Below, piece by piece: positions 10,915-22,265 of a DNA stretch of 64,000 nucleotides. Positions within the stretch are counted from its first letter, which is position 1; every line of letters starts with the position of its first letter. The position numbers and the translations under genes were made by a program. Source of the DNA: Enoplolaimus lenunculus (taxonomy: Eukaryota; Nematoda; Enoplea; Enoplida; Thoracostomopsidae); contig JASANG010000937.1 in assembly GCA_030248215.1 (NCBI GenBank), positions 62,001-126,000 of the forward strand. The letters run 5' to 3'. A model generated the notes under the pieces. The model was given only the letters and a program-made list of their open reading frames with translations. It was not told where the DNA came from and did no database searches.

Positions 10915-13135
10915 TCACCTAATGATATTATACAAGGCGATGTAGTGTGACTGGCACGAGAAACGTACGGCGCCGGACACCATCAAAAGAATAGCGACAC
11001 CCTTACGGTCACTGAACGTAAACCTAAGCGTGTTTAGGGAAGTGTACAAAAGCATTAACCATTAATTGTTCGTGAACGCAGCGGAACATAACACATTGAG
11101 CTGTTATTTAACAATTGATTTCTGTTTATATGTAAAAAATACGTGTCAACCACCTGATCTTGCCACATGGACCTACAGCAGTGCCATATGCCAAACTGTA
11201 ATGAATAAATATTTTTGGTAAATACAGTGAAAAAATGTTAAAAACAATTTTTGATATGCGTAGTGGTGCGCAGAATAAACAGCTTACCAAATTAATGTGT
11301 TTGCCTTCAGACGCTACTAACGCTTTCAAACCAAGCAACGTCGGTGGATCAAAAGGGAGCCCCCACTAGAGCCTAGACGTCTCAACAAGCATCAACCCAA
11401 AATTGTGTTTGAAAATTTAGTGCTAAAATTGCGTTGGGCTTTTCGCTTGCTTCGCTCGCAAGTTTTTTCAGTAATGCATGTTCACGCATGACCCGCCAGA
11501 AATTTATGGATCCGCCAGTACCAAACAGCAGAAAAAAAAACCAAAATGTACACAGGTTATATTTGCCAAAACCGAAATTTTTTTCGACGTTTTACAGCAA
11601 TATGTATTCCAACATTGGACATAAATTTTTTTTCGGCTGGGTTGCTTGCGGCTTGGGAAACAGGTTTTTGTTGGCGTCTGATTTGAAAGCAACACACTTG
11701 TATGTTTCTGAATAAATACAAATTGAAAAACAACTGAACGCTGAAGGATGATGGTAATGTTAGCAGATGCGGAGCAACATGAGAGATAGGCTGGGTTAAC
11801 AATTATTCCCAATCTTCCGGGTTAATGCAAACTATTTCAATTCAATTGCAACCTTAAATGACTATTTTGTAACGCTCCGCGAAAAATATATTGAAACTAA
11901 ATTTTAAACAGCATGGCACCTTTGGTTCTATATATTTACCTTTAGACTCGTTTGTCTACGATACTACAACATTTTGGACTTCTTATGACATCCCCTGATC
12001 ATTCCACGTTTAAATTGAAATTTTTCAAAAATTGGATTTTTTAAATCCCAAGCTTTCCTAAGGTGAAATAACTAATTTGGCGCCGTCCCAAATCATTTTA
12101 GCCAAAAGTCTGATTACGGCAAATTTAACACCATTCGACTCACAGCTTTACAAGCTGTGTGGAACGGTGTATAATGCTTCTAACCTTTTGACACAAAATA
12201 TTTTGGGTCCCAAGGGTGACCTTGAAACCTTAAAAAATCGAATTTTTCACAAATGTTAGTTAGGGCGTGGAATGGTCAGAAGAGGTTATGAGAAGCACAA
12301 ATATGCAAAAATTTTCAAAATCCAACCGTTTTTCAACTTTCATTAATTTGAACCATTGTTATGAAAACCAACAACGAAATCCGACCTTCGATGTATATAC
12401 GTAGCTACCACTGCCCACTATAAGCAGAATAGCTTTGTCTACAATGAAATTACGCAACATTTGAATGCTAGTAAGACTAAGACACATATTATTGAATTAT
12501 GTGTTCAAGTTTGGTGATGAAAAAATATTACAGTTGCTAGTATAGAAACAATACCGAGTCAGTCAGGCAAACAATTTTGGCAAAATAAGGCAACATAAAA
12601 CCATGTATTACATTTCTGCTTGGTGTCTTATTAAACTAGAAAGGTTAATAATTAATGATGGTGTCACACGGCGGCACATTCCTTTGTGACGTTTCAATCA
12701 TTTGAAGTGGTCTGGTACCTTTGAAGTGTAATTTCACCAAATGCGTTGTACGAACCTACGAAATTCGTTGGCCGACAGCTTGTCACCCAACAATGTCCTA
12801 AAGCCTACGAATAAATCAAAGCATAATTCCAAGTGTAGACCTAAGCCTAAGCATAAAGATTGGAGATCTGAGTTAACTAATTTCTGAAATGGGGAAGCGA
12901 AATATATTAGTGGAAACAACTCGCGAGCGAAACGTTCGGCGCTATTTTAGTAATAATCAATAATGCAAAATCTAGGTTTATTCCCTACTTGGGAGGTCTA
13001 CGTCAGGATGGCCCCTTCTGGATCCGACAGTGTTTGTATATCTTGGAAGCACTGGTGTGTTTTGGCGATAAGGCGTTGCTAGGATTTCGGAAAGGATGTT
13101 GCGTTGTATAAAATTTCGATGGGGGTTCTTGTGTT
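10915..13135. other. No gene recognised
   Basis: The stretch is AT-rich. A degraded element end (TGGATCCGCCAGTA) lies near 11508-11521, preceded by TTCGCTTGCTTCGCTCGCAAG. A CCTAAGCCTAAGC motif is at 12841. No splice-bounded open frame is convincing. Confidence 0.4.
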
Positions 13136-13137
13136 GC

Positions 13138-13400
13138 ACTGTACAATTGTGACCCGAATAAGAGGGGGACTAATATTTATTTGACCTGTCCAGAGGGTAC
13201 CCTTGAACTGTTATTTATTTTTAAGCGGCCTCCGCTACCCTTCGTTACTGATTATACCAGTTATTACAACTATCCGTTGAATTAAATCTTTATTTTTCTT
13301 GTATCAAAAGCTTCAGCGATAAATGCAAAATTAGCTTACAAATGTACTTTGAAAACTTATGTATACTTCAAAATTTAGAACTCAACATTAATAGGCGATG
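13138..13400 (+). mobile_element. 'CCCGAATAAGAGG' MITE, 3'-truncated or decayed
   Basis: It begins TGTGACCCGAATAAGAGGGG and is collinear with 22694 through TGACCTGTCCAGAGGGTACC, TCCGTTGAATTAAA and AAGCTTCAGCGATAAATGCA. The right terminal repeat is not recognisable. Confidence 0.65.
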
Positions 13401-15425
13401 AGGGTGTATTCTCCCAGTGATTCTGCCGGCCCGAAGATCGCGTGATGCAAAGTGTTCATCTGAAGCTTTCCTCACAATGCGGTTTTTAGTAAATCAAGCT
13501 AAAATACATCGGCGACACTACTGTGCCTTTAATGAAAATGTTTGCCCAGCCTGCTTTAAATACGGTAAAATTTTGAAACACAAAAAGTATCTTTACGTAC
13601 CAGAATGCATAAATAAATACCGTTACCGGGTATTTATTTTTCGCCTAGAGCTATGTAACAAAAATTCAGCTCATGTTGACCATATGCAAAGATGCTACAT
13701 GTAGTGTATAGTTATTCCGTCGCCCTCAGTGCCTCAGCTAATCATTTATTAGCTTATTAAGGGAGGCGGTGATTGCTGTGCGGCCCAGTCACCTGTGTCG
13801 CCGCTGGAGTTGTATGCAATCTGTGCTAAACGCGAGCCGGGTAAGAAATTATTGACGTGAGTGCATACGCAGGTAAAAAATAATAAAGCTCAGGTAAAAA
13901 AACTTGAAAGCGTGGGTAATAAATTGTGATTCTTTATCCACTGAGAAATTGGGTGACAACGACAAACATATGAAGTTTAGCTAAACTCGCCTGGTGTTAC
14001 ATTGTTTCAGTTGTAGAATAATTGTTTGTTCCACCAAACAGATAAGCATACAACTGTAGGGATGACTCCAACGAAAACTCGACTTTCGTACATGGGAATA
14101 TTTATGCTGGAGATTTCAGGTTTCGGCATTTCACTATAGGGACATTTTTTCTTGTTTTATCAAAGTTGTTTCAAATGTTGTGCGCCCCCTATAATTGGTA
14201 AAAGCGGACTAACACATTAAATCAACCTTTATTCCATATTTGCAATTTTAGACCATTTTCCTGAAAAATGTCCAAAAAATTTCGGGCTTTTTATATTAAC
14301 GTTGAAGTTACCACTCTCGAAATCTGTGTAAATATGTCGCCTTATTAACTTACATTTTCAGTCCTTCAGAGTTCTCAGGAACTCCCTGTCGGAATTATCA
14401 AGATCCCTCCCCACCCCAGTGGTGTCCGGGACCATCGATGGATCAAGTGTATAGTTGCGAATCTCACTTACGCTTGGCATATCGCCGCCTCTGGTAACTT
14501 TTGAGTCATTTTTAAAGTTTTTAAAGATATTTTAAAAAGAAGCTTAAAGAATTAACATTTGTGACAAAACTGCGGAAATCTGTTTCGAAAGACACAATTT
14601 CGACATCTGCACATGTCTCACAGCTAACCCAGTTTCCGTGAAACTTGTTCAAATTCGGCAAAGTATTTGACACCTGCGATTGGTTGCAACCAACCAATTA
14701 CTATGGAACTTTCTGTGACATAAACCAAAACCAAGCGATAATACACTAAAAATAGCCAAGTTTTTTTCTAAACACAAAAGAAAAAGTAAGGATAGGGTAG
14801 GTAAAATATGGTCGCAATCGCGTGTAAAAAATACTATTTCAACGGGTAAACTGCGTGTCGAGTAAAAAATCTTTACCAACTTACAACCCTAATCGTGTCA
14901 TATTACTTTTTACCATATTTTTTCCCATGCCGTATTCTTCCCTTGCCATATTTTACCGTGTCGTATTTCTCGCCGCGAAATTTTTGTTCGTTTGGGCGCC
15001 ATATTTCATTCCGCAAGTCAGAAGCTGCCTCTGCCAGGTATTTTCCCTCGCACAAAAATTAGAAATGCCTAAACCTAGCAATAATACATTCTGTTTTTAC
15101 ATAAAAACTCAGGTACGATATCTTCAACAGTGTATATCCACGGAATTTTGAGAATTACTTTGTATTTTTCCCGATTGTTGAGAAGACAACGTCGCCAAAT
15201 TTTCGGAAGCCCTGTTCAGTAAGAAATTTTCGCAGGTATATTATCACCAGAAATATCTGCTTTGCAAAGTATACTAAATGTATGAGTTCAACTAGATTGT
15301 TCGGCGACCATAAAATTGAATAAAATGAAAATACATATAAAAAAGCGTAGTAGAAATTACTGTTGTTCAGATTGCTCACGTTAGCACTAAAAGTGTGTCT
15401 GTCCACTGTGGGTGCGCTCTATATA
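13401..15425. other. No gene; short GGTAAAA/CATATTTTACC-type degenerate repeats
   Basis: Between 13835 and 13930, GGGTAA/AGGTAAAAAA motifs recur. Between 14790 and 15010, GTAAAATATGG, ACCATATTTT, GCCGTATTC, GCCATATTTTACC and GTCGTATTTC recur. These look like decayed minisatellite or MITE subterminal motifs and resemble 16480-16680. Confidence 0.35.
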
Positions 15426-15429
15426 CTTG

Positions 15430-15605
15430 TATGGCGCCGTCCGTTACCCGTACGGTGAAATGGGTCACCGTGACTACGGTGCCGTGCGTCATCGTACGTC
15501 ATTATACGGTACCGTACGTGAGTAAGTCGCGTAAAATACCGCACCGTGACGCATGGTGATGCATGGTGCTTTTACGGGTGACGGACAGCGTCGGACGCAG
15601 AGTGG
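15430..15605. repeat. GC-rich GGCGCCGTCCGT / ACGGGTGACGG element
   Basis: The left GGCGCCGTCCGTTACCCGTA is the inverse of TACGGGTGACGGACAGCGTC at the right (about 15575-15598). Between them run repeated CCGTACGT, GTGACGCATGG and GGTGCCGTGCGTCA motifs. It shares these with 10625-10905 but without the tandem 21-bp array. Confidence 0.6.
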
Positions 15606-16260
15606 GACATTACCTGCGGGTACCAGCGCTTACCCGCAGGTAAACGCGGGTCGGGCAAAGAATTTTAGACGCGGGTATGCCAACCAGTAAAGATTTTTAT
15701 CGCTCGGGTAAAAATTCAAAGCTTTTACCCGCGGCAAACCTTTAAGTTTTAAGATGAAAACCCAATGCTGTTATCTGTTTTATTTCTGGTCAGGTGCAGG
15801 CCGTGGTTTATTTAGCTGGGTTTGACATTTTGTTGTTTCTAGTATAATTTCATTTAAAAAATTCATTGAAGCTATATCGCAAAACTTCATTAAGTTACTG
15901 GTTTGACTTCAGGCGCGGGTGAAAGGTGGGTCGTGGGTCACATCCTGAAGTTTGGAGGTAGCCTCCCTCCACCCCTGCCTACTCTGACACTGATTTTGGG
16001 CTAGTATTTAACATATGCTCATGTCCAAGTCACATGTTCTTTCAGTCGTCCAGTGGATAGATCTCTATAATAAACATCGGTGTTCAGAATAATTAATATT
16101 TCAAACGAAATTATGCCTTCCTTGGCGACATTGTTCTAACAATCAAAGAAACCGAAAAACCTTATCAACGAATTAGGAACAAATTCTCAATGTTGTGCGG
16201 ATATACACATGCTTAAAAGATTGAATCCAATTTTTTTGTATGAACCCACATGTATATTGC
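15606..16260. other. No gene; ACCCGCGGGT-type inverted motifs
   Basis: CCTGCGGGTACCAGCGCTTA, ACCCGCAGGTAAACGCGGGT and TTTTACCCGCGGC form short inverted motifs at 15608-15740. CTGCCTACTCTGACACTGA near 15985 matches CTGTCTACTCCGACACTGAC near 58735, so another dispersed repeat end lies here. Confidence 0.4.
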
Positions 16261-16262
16261 TA

Positions 16263-16415
16263 CACTGCAAAAAATGGTGAGTCCAATTGACTCTCTCCGA
16301 AATAGGCTTTTCCTGACTACATTTGACTCTGGCGGAGTCGAATTTGACTCAGTTTGTGTAGTCAGGAAAAGCCTATTTTGGAGAGAGTCAATTTGACACA
16401 CCATTATTTGTAGTG
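16263..16415. mobile_element. Palindromic mariner-type MITE, 153 bp, TA duplication
   Basis: It begins CACTGCAAAAAATGGTGAGT and ends ACCATTATTTGTAGTG, flanked by TA (16261-16262) and TA (16416-16417). The two halves are long inverted repeats: TTGACTCTCTCCGAAATAGG against CCTATTTTGGAGAGAGTCAA. It shares these arms with 27316-27523. CACTGCAAAA ends with a TA duplication fit Tc1/mariner-derived MITEs. Confidence 0.9.
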
Positions 16416-16479
16416 TAGGCTCAGGCGTTTTCAATTGTTGCGACCAGAAAAATCATCGGTAGAGGAAGCTTCTGACTGC

Positions 16480-16680
16480 ACAGCTAAAACATGGCAGCTG
16501 CTTTAAGAGAATTCACGAGTAGGAAAATATGGCAGGGTGAAAATATTCCAATTGAAAACGCCGAAACTATGACAGGTCGAAAGTATGACATGGAAAAATA
16601 CGGCAATGGAGAAACTATGGCAAAAGGGACAATGGCACACAAAAGGCAAACAATATAACAGAAAAAATATGGCATTGACA
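16480..16680. repeat. Degenerate AAATATGGCA/GAAACTATGACA minisatellite-like stretch
   Basis: AAAACATGGCAGC, AAAATATGGCAGGG, GAAACTATGACAGG, GAAAGTATGACATGG, AAAAATACGGCAATGG, GAAACTATGGCAAAAGG, ACAATGGCAC and AAAAATATGGCATTG recur at about 15-40 bp spacing. Confidence 0.55.
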
Positions 16681-16684
16681 CCGG

Positions 16685-17715
16685 AAGTTACACAGGAACT
16701 GGATGCGCAAACGCATTTTGCTTGCTAATACGGTCTTTTATAGTATATAAAGGAGGATATAGGTCAAATATAGCCACATAGCTATTATTAACGGTAAACA
16801 GTATTTTATGAAAGCCACGTTCTGCTTCATAAATATTAACATAGGCTCAGACAGAAAAATTCTATTTACGTCGCTATATACTTAATAAGAAACCTTGTCT
16901 ATGCTCCAGTCGATAATTTTAGCTCTACAATCGAAATGTTTACACGCTAAGAGGTCATTGTGCCCAAAATAAGCCTAAACTGTCAACAAAATCTATTTTG
17001 TGTCATGTTGCAACGTTTCATGTATTCGAGTTTTGTTTTGGTTAATTTGTTCTAAATGGCGAAATTTTTAATAAAATGTTCATCATTGAATAAATTTGTT
17101 TTTAGTCATCATACAGGTACGTACAGGGTTCGTTCAAAAGCTTCTACGATTGACAAGTGGCTGACTTTGCTCACTGAGAGATCGCTACAGCTACTGATTG
17201 GTTCGAGAAACGGAAAGCAAAAACAAGTATGCTCCCGTCAGAATTTTTGGGATCCGCCGCTGAAATAGGGTCATCACTAAAAGTAACTTGGGCTGATGTT
17301 TGTACGATTTAGCGTAATTTCAATGTGGTTCTTTCTTCTTGGAACGTAAAACAACTCAAGTATATATAGTTCAAGGGAAGGGTGAAATTCCATAGAATCT
17401 GTATGGTCGCTTCTACCTTACAAATTTTTACTCGCGTGCCACAAAAATTGCGCTTGTGGCACAAAACAACGCTGTACAACAAGTATAGCGTTATCCTAAA
17501 ACGGGAACACAGTCAGATTTGCTTTGCCTGCTCTTAAACTCAATTCTATAGCACAGTTGTGAGCCAAAAAATGCCAAACTTGTTTGCTTACACATATTTG
17601 TTTTGGCAACAAGGAAAGCAAATAGTAAACGAGACGAAAAAATATATTCAATTCGCAAATAAAATATTGCGATCCAAATTTGAACGGTAGCATTTTTATG
17701 AAAACTATAAGTATT
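16685..17715. other. No gene recognised
   Basis: The stretch is AT-rich. A dispersed-repeat end, GGATCCGCCGCTGA, lies at about 17250. No exon-like frame is supported. Confidence 0.4.
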
Positions 17716-17716
17716 C

Positions 17717-18031
17717 GGGCATGTTGCCAAATGAGACCAGGACGGGGCTGGGCCCCCCACTGGTAAAAATTTTGGCCCCTAGAAAAGTTTCAACGTTGCT
17801 TGTAAGTCATCGAGAACCATAGTATGCATTTCCTGAAAATTTCTTAGCCGACCTATCAAGGTGAGCTGGCTAGCCAGGGGGGGGGCCAAAGGGGGTTGGG
17901 CTCAGCCACCGGAAAAATTCTGGCGAGCCTATAATTTCCAACCTTGCTTGTAAGTCATCGAACAGGCTTGGATGCCCCTCGTGAAAATTTTTTAGCCCCT
18001 CCTGTAGCAAGGTGAGCTGGCTACAGGCCTG
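17717..18031 (-). mobile_element. Two adjacent or nested copies of the 165-bp hAT-type MITE
   Basis: The left end, CGGGCATGTTGCCAAATG, and the right end, GAGCTGGCTACAGGCCTG, are the family termini on the minus strand. The interior diagnostic TTGCTTGTAAGTCATCGA occurs twice (about 17798 and 17944). AAGGTGAGCTGGCTA also occurs twice (about 17859 and 18010). A run of about 11 G sits at the junction. Two copies in the same orientation, joined head to tail, fit best. Confidence 0.75.
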
Positions 18032-18039
18032 TCCTCAAA

Positions 18040-18394
18040 TAAGCATTGCTTACGCGACGTCGGCAGAAGCAGGTGTTCGTAAACTCTCCAAACTACTCTC
18101 CCACTAGATTAACCTTAACATAATACAAAGCCCTAGGTCTAAGCGTTAACGAAAGTCTAATCCTAAGCCTAAGTAAGCTAAAATCTGATAATTTCGAAAG
18201 CTGTTAGAGAAATGTACAAGAACCAAAACCAAAAAAGCGGCGTATCCAAACTGACAAGCAACGCTTGACACTGAGCTTAAATTCGCAAAATTTCGCTATG
18301 CAAACCTAAAACTTAAAAACTATTAACCGCTTCGCACACCACCGCAAAACGTTCCGACCACAGTGCAACCTTACTTTAACAAACTTGATAAAGA
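18040..18394. other. Downstream flank of the minus-strand ORF
   Basis: The stretch contains AAGCCTAGGTCTAAGCG/CCTAAGCCTAAG motifs of the dispersed MITE core at 18135-18175. No gene is seen. Confidence 0.4.
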
Positions 18395-18970
18395 CTAAAC
18401 GCTTACTACATCGCAATCACTTGTATGTTTGCCGCAAACAGCGCATTGAATAATTTCCCTTCGATATTCACAATCGCAATTGTTTTTTGCAACAGTTTTT
18501 CTGTTCTTTTGTGCTCCACGATTCCTTCCCTTTAACTTTGTAGCGTTTTGTCTCGATTTGACAATCTTATGAGAAGTAGCAGCCGAGCCAATGGGGCTTT
18601 GTTTGCCAGTTAACAACTGCTGTTTATTTTTTGATTTAACGCGGTTAAGCCTCGGGTGAACTTTATTCATTACAGATTTGGCTGGTCGTGGACGTATGCC
18701 GGCGTTGCGTTTTGAACGCTTGGTTGAATCGTTTGAATTTGTGTGCGCGGCATGGATTTCGTAGAACGCGTCGTAAAAATGATTTTCGTCAATTGTTGCT
18801 ATAGAAGCTGTTCGTAGTTTTGAAGCGCGGAGCTTGTTCGCAGGACCGTCCGGTTGGGTGGGTTTAGTTCTGACGGTTAAGTTTAGCGGAACCAGCGGCA
18901 TTTTGAGCATTTGGCTACGCGGATACTCAATTTTTGTGGACGAGTTCCAGTGTGGCTTTCTTGCATTCAT
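18395..18970 (-). CDS. Hypothetical basic protein or terminal exon with Cys cluster, 191 codons
   Basis: This is the longest open frame in the window, from ATG at 18970 to TAG at 18395. GC content is above the surroundings. A 191-codon frame is unlikely by chance at this base composition. The product is rich in Lys, Arg, Ser and Asn and looks disordered up to about residue 165. It has Lys/Arg-rich stretches (NRVKSKNKQQ, KLKGRNRGAQKNRK) that could act as nuclear-localisation signals. The C terminus is compact: CDCEYRREIIQCAVCGKHTS followed by DCDVVSV. That gives C-x-C, then C-x2-C and a further C and H, suggestive of a metal-binding knuckle. I do not recognise the family. It may be a single-exon gene or the last exon of a minus-strand gene whose first exon is at 22400-22266. 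The splice phase supporting that link is not settled. Confidence 0.55.
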   Translation of the reverse strand: MNARKPHWNSSTKIEYPRSQMLKMPLVPLNLTVRTKPTQPDGPANKLRASKLRTASIATIDENHFYDAFYEIHAAHTNSNDSTKRSKRNAGIRPRPAKSVMNKVHPRLNRVKSKNKQQLLTGKQSPIGSAATSHKIVKSRQNATKLKGRNRGAQKNRKTVAKNNCDCEYRREIIQCAVCGKHTSDCDVVSV

Positions 18971-19115
18971 GATGTTTGTAGGTTTTTTTAATTTTCGAAC
19001 GTATGTGTATTTTAAAACTACTGGTATATATACAATGATAACTGAAGTAAAATACCACGAAGTCCTTCAATATTTCAATACATCCAAAGGGCACAATACA
19101 TCCAAGTTTTCTTAC

Positions 19116-19271
19116 CGCTGAACTATTGTTAGAACTAACGGTCGACACGATCCGTCTTAGAAGTTTTGCCCAAATTTTAGGATCACGCCATGAATCGGGC
19201 CTCGGCCATCTGGCACTCGAGTCATGCAAGCTACTACTACAACATGTGGTCGTTGCAACAATTTCTGGCAC
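19116..19271 (-). CDS. Candidate internal exon upstream of the 18.4-kb ORF
   Basis: On the minus strand an open frame (SSARWPRPDSWRDPKIWAKL..., then SSNNSSA) ends exactly at a strong GTAAGAAAAC donor, with exon end 19116. The frame opens just upstream of 19271. Possible acceptors are GTAGTAGTAG or CGTGCCAG, so the 5' edge is uncertain. Pro/Trp/Arg-rich composition and elevated GC suggest coding, but a second frame of the same segment is also open. It lies between the ATG exon at 22.4 kb and the 191-codon ORF and could belong to the same transcript. Confidence 0.3.
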
Positions 19272-19274
19272 GTT

Positions 19275-20950
19275 ATTTTAAGGGGCGTCCAGGTTTCTGG
19301 TGGGTCTATAAAAGAGTACGTTTAGAGTCTAGATTACATTTTCTTGCTTAGGCTTAGGCTTAAGCTTAGGCTTAGGCTTAGGAACACATTTTTGCAACGC
19401 TCAGCCTTTGGCTTTGGAATACGCTTAATGTACTGTTACGCCCCTAAAAGTAACATTGGCCGAATTTCTTAAACCAGTATATGTACACATGTATGGCAAT
19501 CTTTTGGCTTTTTCATACATTTACCACGCACATTCACTGACAACTTATATTAGTATTAAGCATAGCAGTTTATGAGTTTTCGCTGTTTCTTTCTGACAAA
19601 AATCGCTTCATAGATCCATAATGAAAAGAAAGATAACCTAATGACGGTTTTGGTCCACAAATCGAGCGATATTTAAAAAGAAACACCTCCAAAATCACTA
19701 GCGACAATTCTGGATGAATACTTATTGGAGGGTTTTGTACATAGTTTTAGCAATTTGTTCAACTCAACATAATCCCAAAACGATTTAAAATCAACCAAAA
19801 CGTGCAATATAATGTATTTTTTAAAAGCACTGTTGAACTAAACTCTGCCCCAAGATTTAAATGTCGCAAATTTTAAGACCAAATCAAACACATAATCTGG
19901 ATCAACTGCGATTAGCTAAGTAATTAACACTTGTTTGAACAGATTTACTATAGTAAACAGTATTTTGCTATACCTTTAGACTAAAATACAAGTTTCGAAA
20001 ATTGAACATTTAAACACTGCATCCTATGGCAACCAAATGTTTATAGTTAACACAACAATGGTGTGGTGGTCGGGCTTTTTTCAAATGATGTAATAGGTAA
20101 AGTCTATTTCAGTCAAGATTAGTACCTGCAGAGACGCCTACCAAACACCACAATTTGGGAAGCCCGGAACCTTTGGAGGCTCAGATCCTTTGGAGCCCAT
20201 CTTGGCAAACTAAAATGTTTTCGGAGACCACGAAGTTTGTATAGAGCTGTGAAACATTGAACTGGGGTCGCCATCCAGCTTGTTTGGGGAAGGGGTGCGA
20301 TTATCCTAACGCCAGCCTTGTTCAAGCGAAACTAAAACTTAACAAAAAGCGCTCGTCATAATTGCGTTTCGTTTCCACCATGGAAATCCATTTCAAAATA
20401 GTAAAAAAACTTACCAGTTTATTATTTATGAAAAACTATTGAGAGTAAAACCTTTACCTGCTCAAGGCGACGATTTACGTTTTCAAAAAGTTTCATATTT
20501 TTGTTGTCATCTTTAAAGTAATGATGGCAAAAAGATTTTTTGTAGAGAAAAGGGGGCAAAACGTTTTTGGGGCTGCAGTTTCGTTGTGAACGGGTATATA
20601 TCGTTGATTTTGACCTGTTTTTCTACATTTTGTGTGACGTACACACAGCCAGCAAAGAGTACGATCCACAACTAAACGGCTCGAATCTTAATAGAAAATC
20701 TTGGCGTTAAATAAGGCGTCATTGAATTTTTTCAAATATTAAACCATATGTTAGTATTGAAAATTAGAATATCTTAAAAGTAAATAGCAAAACTATAAAA
20801 CGCGGCGTCGAACTGCAGCGGCAGCGAACGATAATGTCCGGTAACTCACGGCACTACGCAGCACAGAAAGCGTATCGCAAGTTTAAACAAAAGTTCAAAA
20901 TTCACCGAGACTCTTCGAAATAAGTCGATCACGCTATGGATAAACCATTA
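19275..20950. other. Intron-like stretch between candidate minus-strand exons
   Basis: GCTTAGGCTTAGGCT repeats lie at 19347-19380, part of the dispersed MITE core. A GC-richer segment at 20119-20325 is open in more than one minus frame and ends at CTCTGCAG|GTACTAA. It may hide an exon, but no frame is preferred. The remainder shows nothing. Confidence 0.35.
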
Positions 20951-20954
20951 AAAC

Positions 20955-21172
20955 GGCCCATGTAGAGAACAGGGCCGGAACAGTAATATAAGCATATTCC
21001 TAAGCCTAAAAGCCTAATCGTAACGATGAGCCTATTTTTGAGCATAAAGCCTAAGCTTAAGCAAAAAAGCTTGCCTATAAAGCTGAAACTGACTCTGTTA
21101 CAGTCCCGTCGGAAAACGATCCGGCCCTGTTCTATACATGGGCAACGATCCGGCCCTGTTCTATACATGGGC
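20955..21172. mobile_element. 'CCTAAGCCTAAG' MITE, complete, right end duplicated
   Basis: The left terminus, GCCCATGTAGAGAACAGGGC (then CGG), is the inverse of the right CCGGCCCTGTTCTATACATG (then GGC). The interior has ATAAGCATATTCCTAAGCCT, an AAGCCTAAGCTTAAGC core and CAGTCCCGTCGGAAAACGAT. The right terminal 29 bp occur twice in tandem (21115-21143 and 21144-21172). Homologues are at 2318, 22045 and 23307. Confidence 0.85.
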
Positions 21173-22040
21173 AATTGAAATAAACAATGTTCTGGAGTTA
21201 AAATATGAAACAAAAAATTGAACCATAAAATCGAACTAATAATCTTCTGTAAGAAGTCTATTCGCCCTTAAAATAAAGTCTATTCGCCTTTAAAATAAAG
21301 CCAAATATTCACGCACGACAGATAAATAACGCAAAAAAATGTTTTATACTATTTTTCAGAGACCACAGCAACCAAATGATATCGCCAAAAACTTTTATGC
21401 TACACGGCTACACACCACGCCACGTTGAAGTTGAGCATCGTGGAAGAGATAACAGGTCATTCTCACTCAAAAACGAACGTAACAAGCCTAAGCCTGGGTA
21501 AAAAATTTTCTGCTGGCAAGCGGACTACAAAAGTGACAAATTTGACTATATTGCCATTAATATAGGTAACATATACTCTGAATCTCAGTGCCTAATAACA
21601 TTCAGAGGTCAACGTTACTTGATTCAGGCAGTATTTACGTAATTTAATACGGTGATTGACAATTATGGACTCTAATTAACAGTGTCAGACTATACTCACT
21701 TACGGACTCTAATTAGAGATATACACTCAATCTATTGTCAATTCAGACTCTGAGTGAGGATTGCGACTCTCATTACGCTACGTCAGTTATTTGGGTCAGT
21801 ACCACTACGGTACCTGAACACTGCTCACTATGTTTTTGAAGTGCTCTGTGGGCGCCGAAAGCGATGTGCAAGGGGAGGCACCCTTGAAGTATGCCAATTT
21901 ATCTCAAGATAAACTAACGATATAAGTATATAATGCAAAGCAAACAAAAAATCGTTTATGTGTATTTACTTCCTTTGAAACGCAGCTTAAGATAAAGGCT
22001 CAAAACTCAGGCTTATGCGTATGATTAAGTTTAAAACAGC
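21173..22040. other. No gene; possible relic of the 'CCCGAATAAGAGG' MITE
   Basis: TTATGGACTCTAATTA, CTTACGGACTCTAATTAG and related motifs at 21655-21790 match the 3' part of the MITE at 22694. They occur without recognisable ends. Confidence 0.4.
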
Positions 22041-22044
22041 ATGT

Positions 22045-22170
22045 ATAACTGACGGCCGTAACAACAGGATAAGCATATTCTTAACCTTAAGCATAAACCT
22101 GATCTTAAGCAAACTAACCTAAAGTTTCAGCTACCTCTATTGCAGTCCAGCGAACCAATGGTCCGCCCTC
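22045..22170. mobile_element. 'CCTAAGCCTAAG' MITE, decayed
   Basis: GACGGCCGTAACAACAGGAT, AAGCATATTCTTAACCTTAA, CTATTGCAGTCCAGCG and GGTCCGCCCTCAGCTATG keep the order of the complete copy at 20955. The terminal repeats are diverged. Confidence 0.5.
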
Positions 22171-22265
22171 AGCTATGCGTGCAGAGAAGGGTAGGAAACT
22201 TTAGACCTAAGCCTAAGGCTTAAACTGAACTGTGAGAGGACTTAACGTAAATGCCGGTTTCTTAC

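Noticed and set aside
19347-19380. Telomeric repeat (TTAGGC-like)
   Set aside because: GCTTAGGCTTAGGCTTAAGC is the dispersed MITE core. It is short, imperfect and internal.
20119-20325. Minus-strand exon of the 18-22 kb gene
   Set aside because: Two minus frames both look plausible and the donor (CAG|GTACTAA) is only fair. No frame could be chosen.
20834-20923. 29-codon plus-strand ORF MSGNSRHYAAQKAYRKFKQK...
   Set aside because: It looks protein-like and the upstream frame is open, but the segment is too short and the minus strand is also open. It was not kept as a gene.
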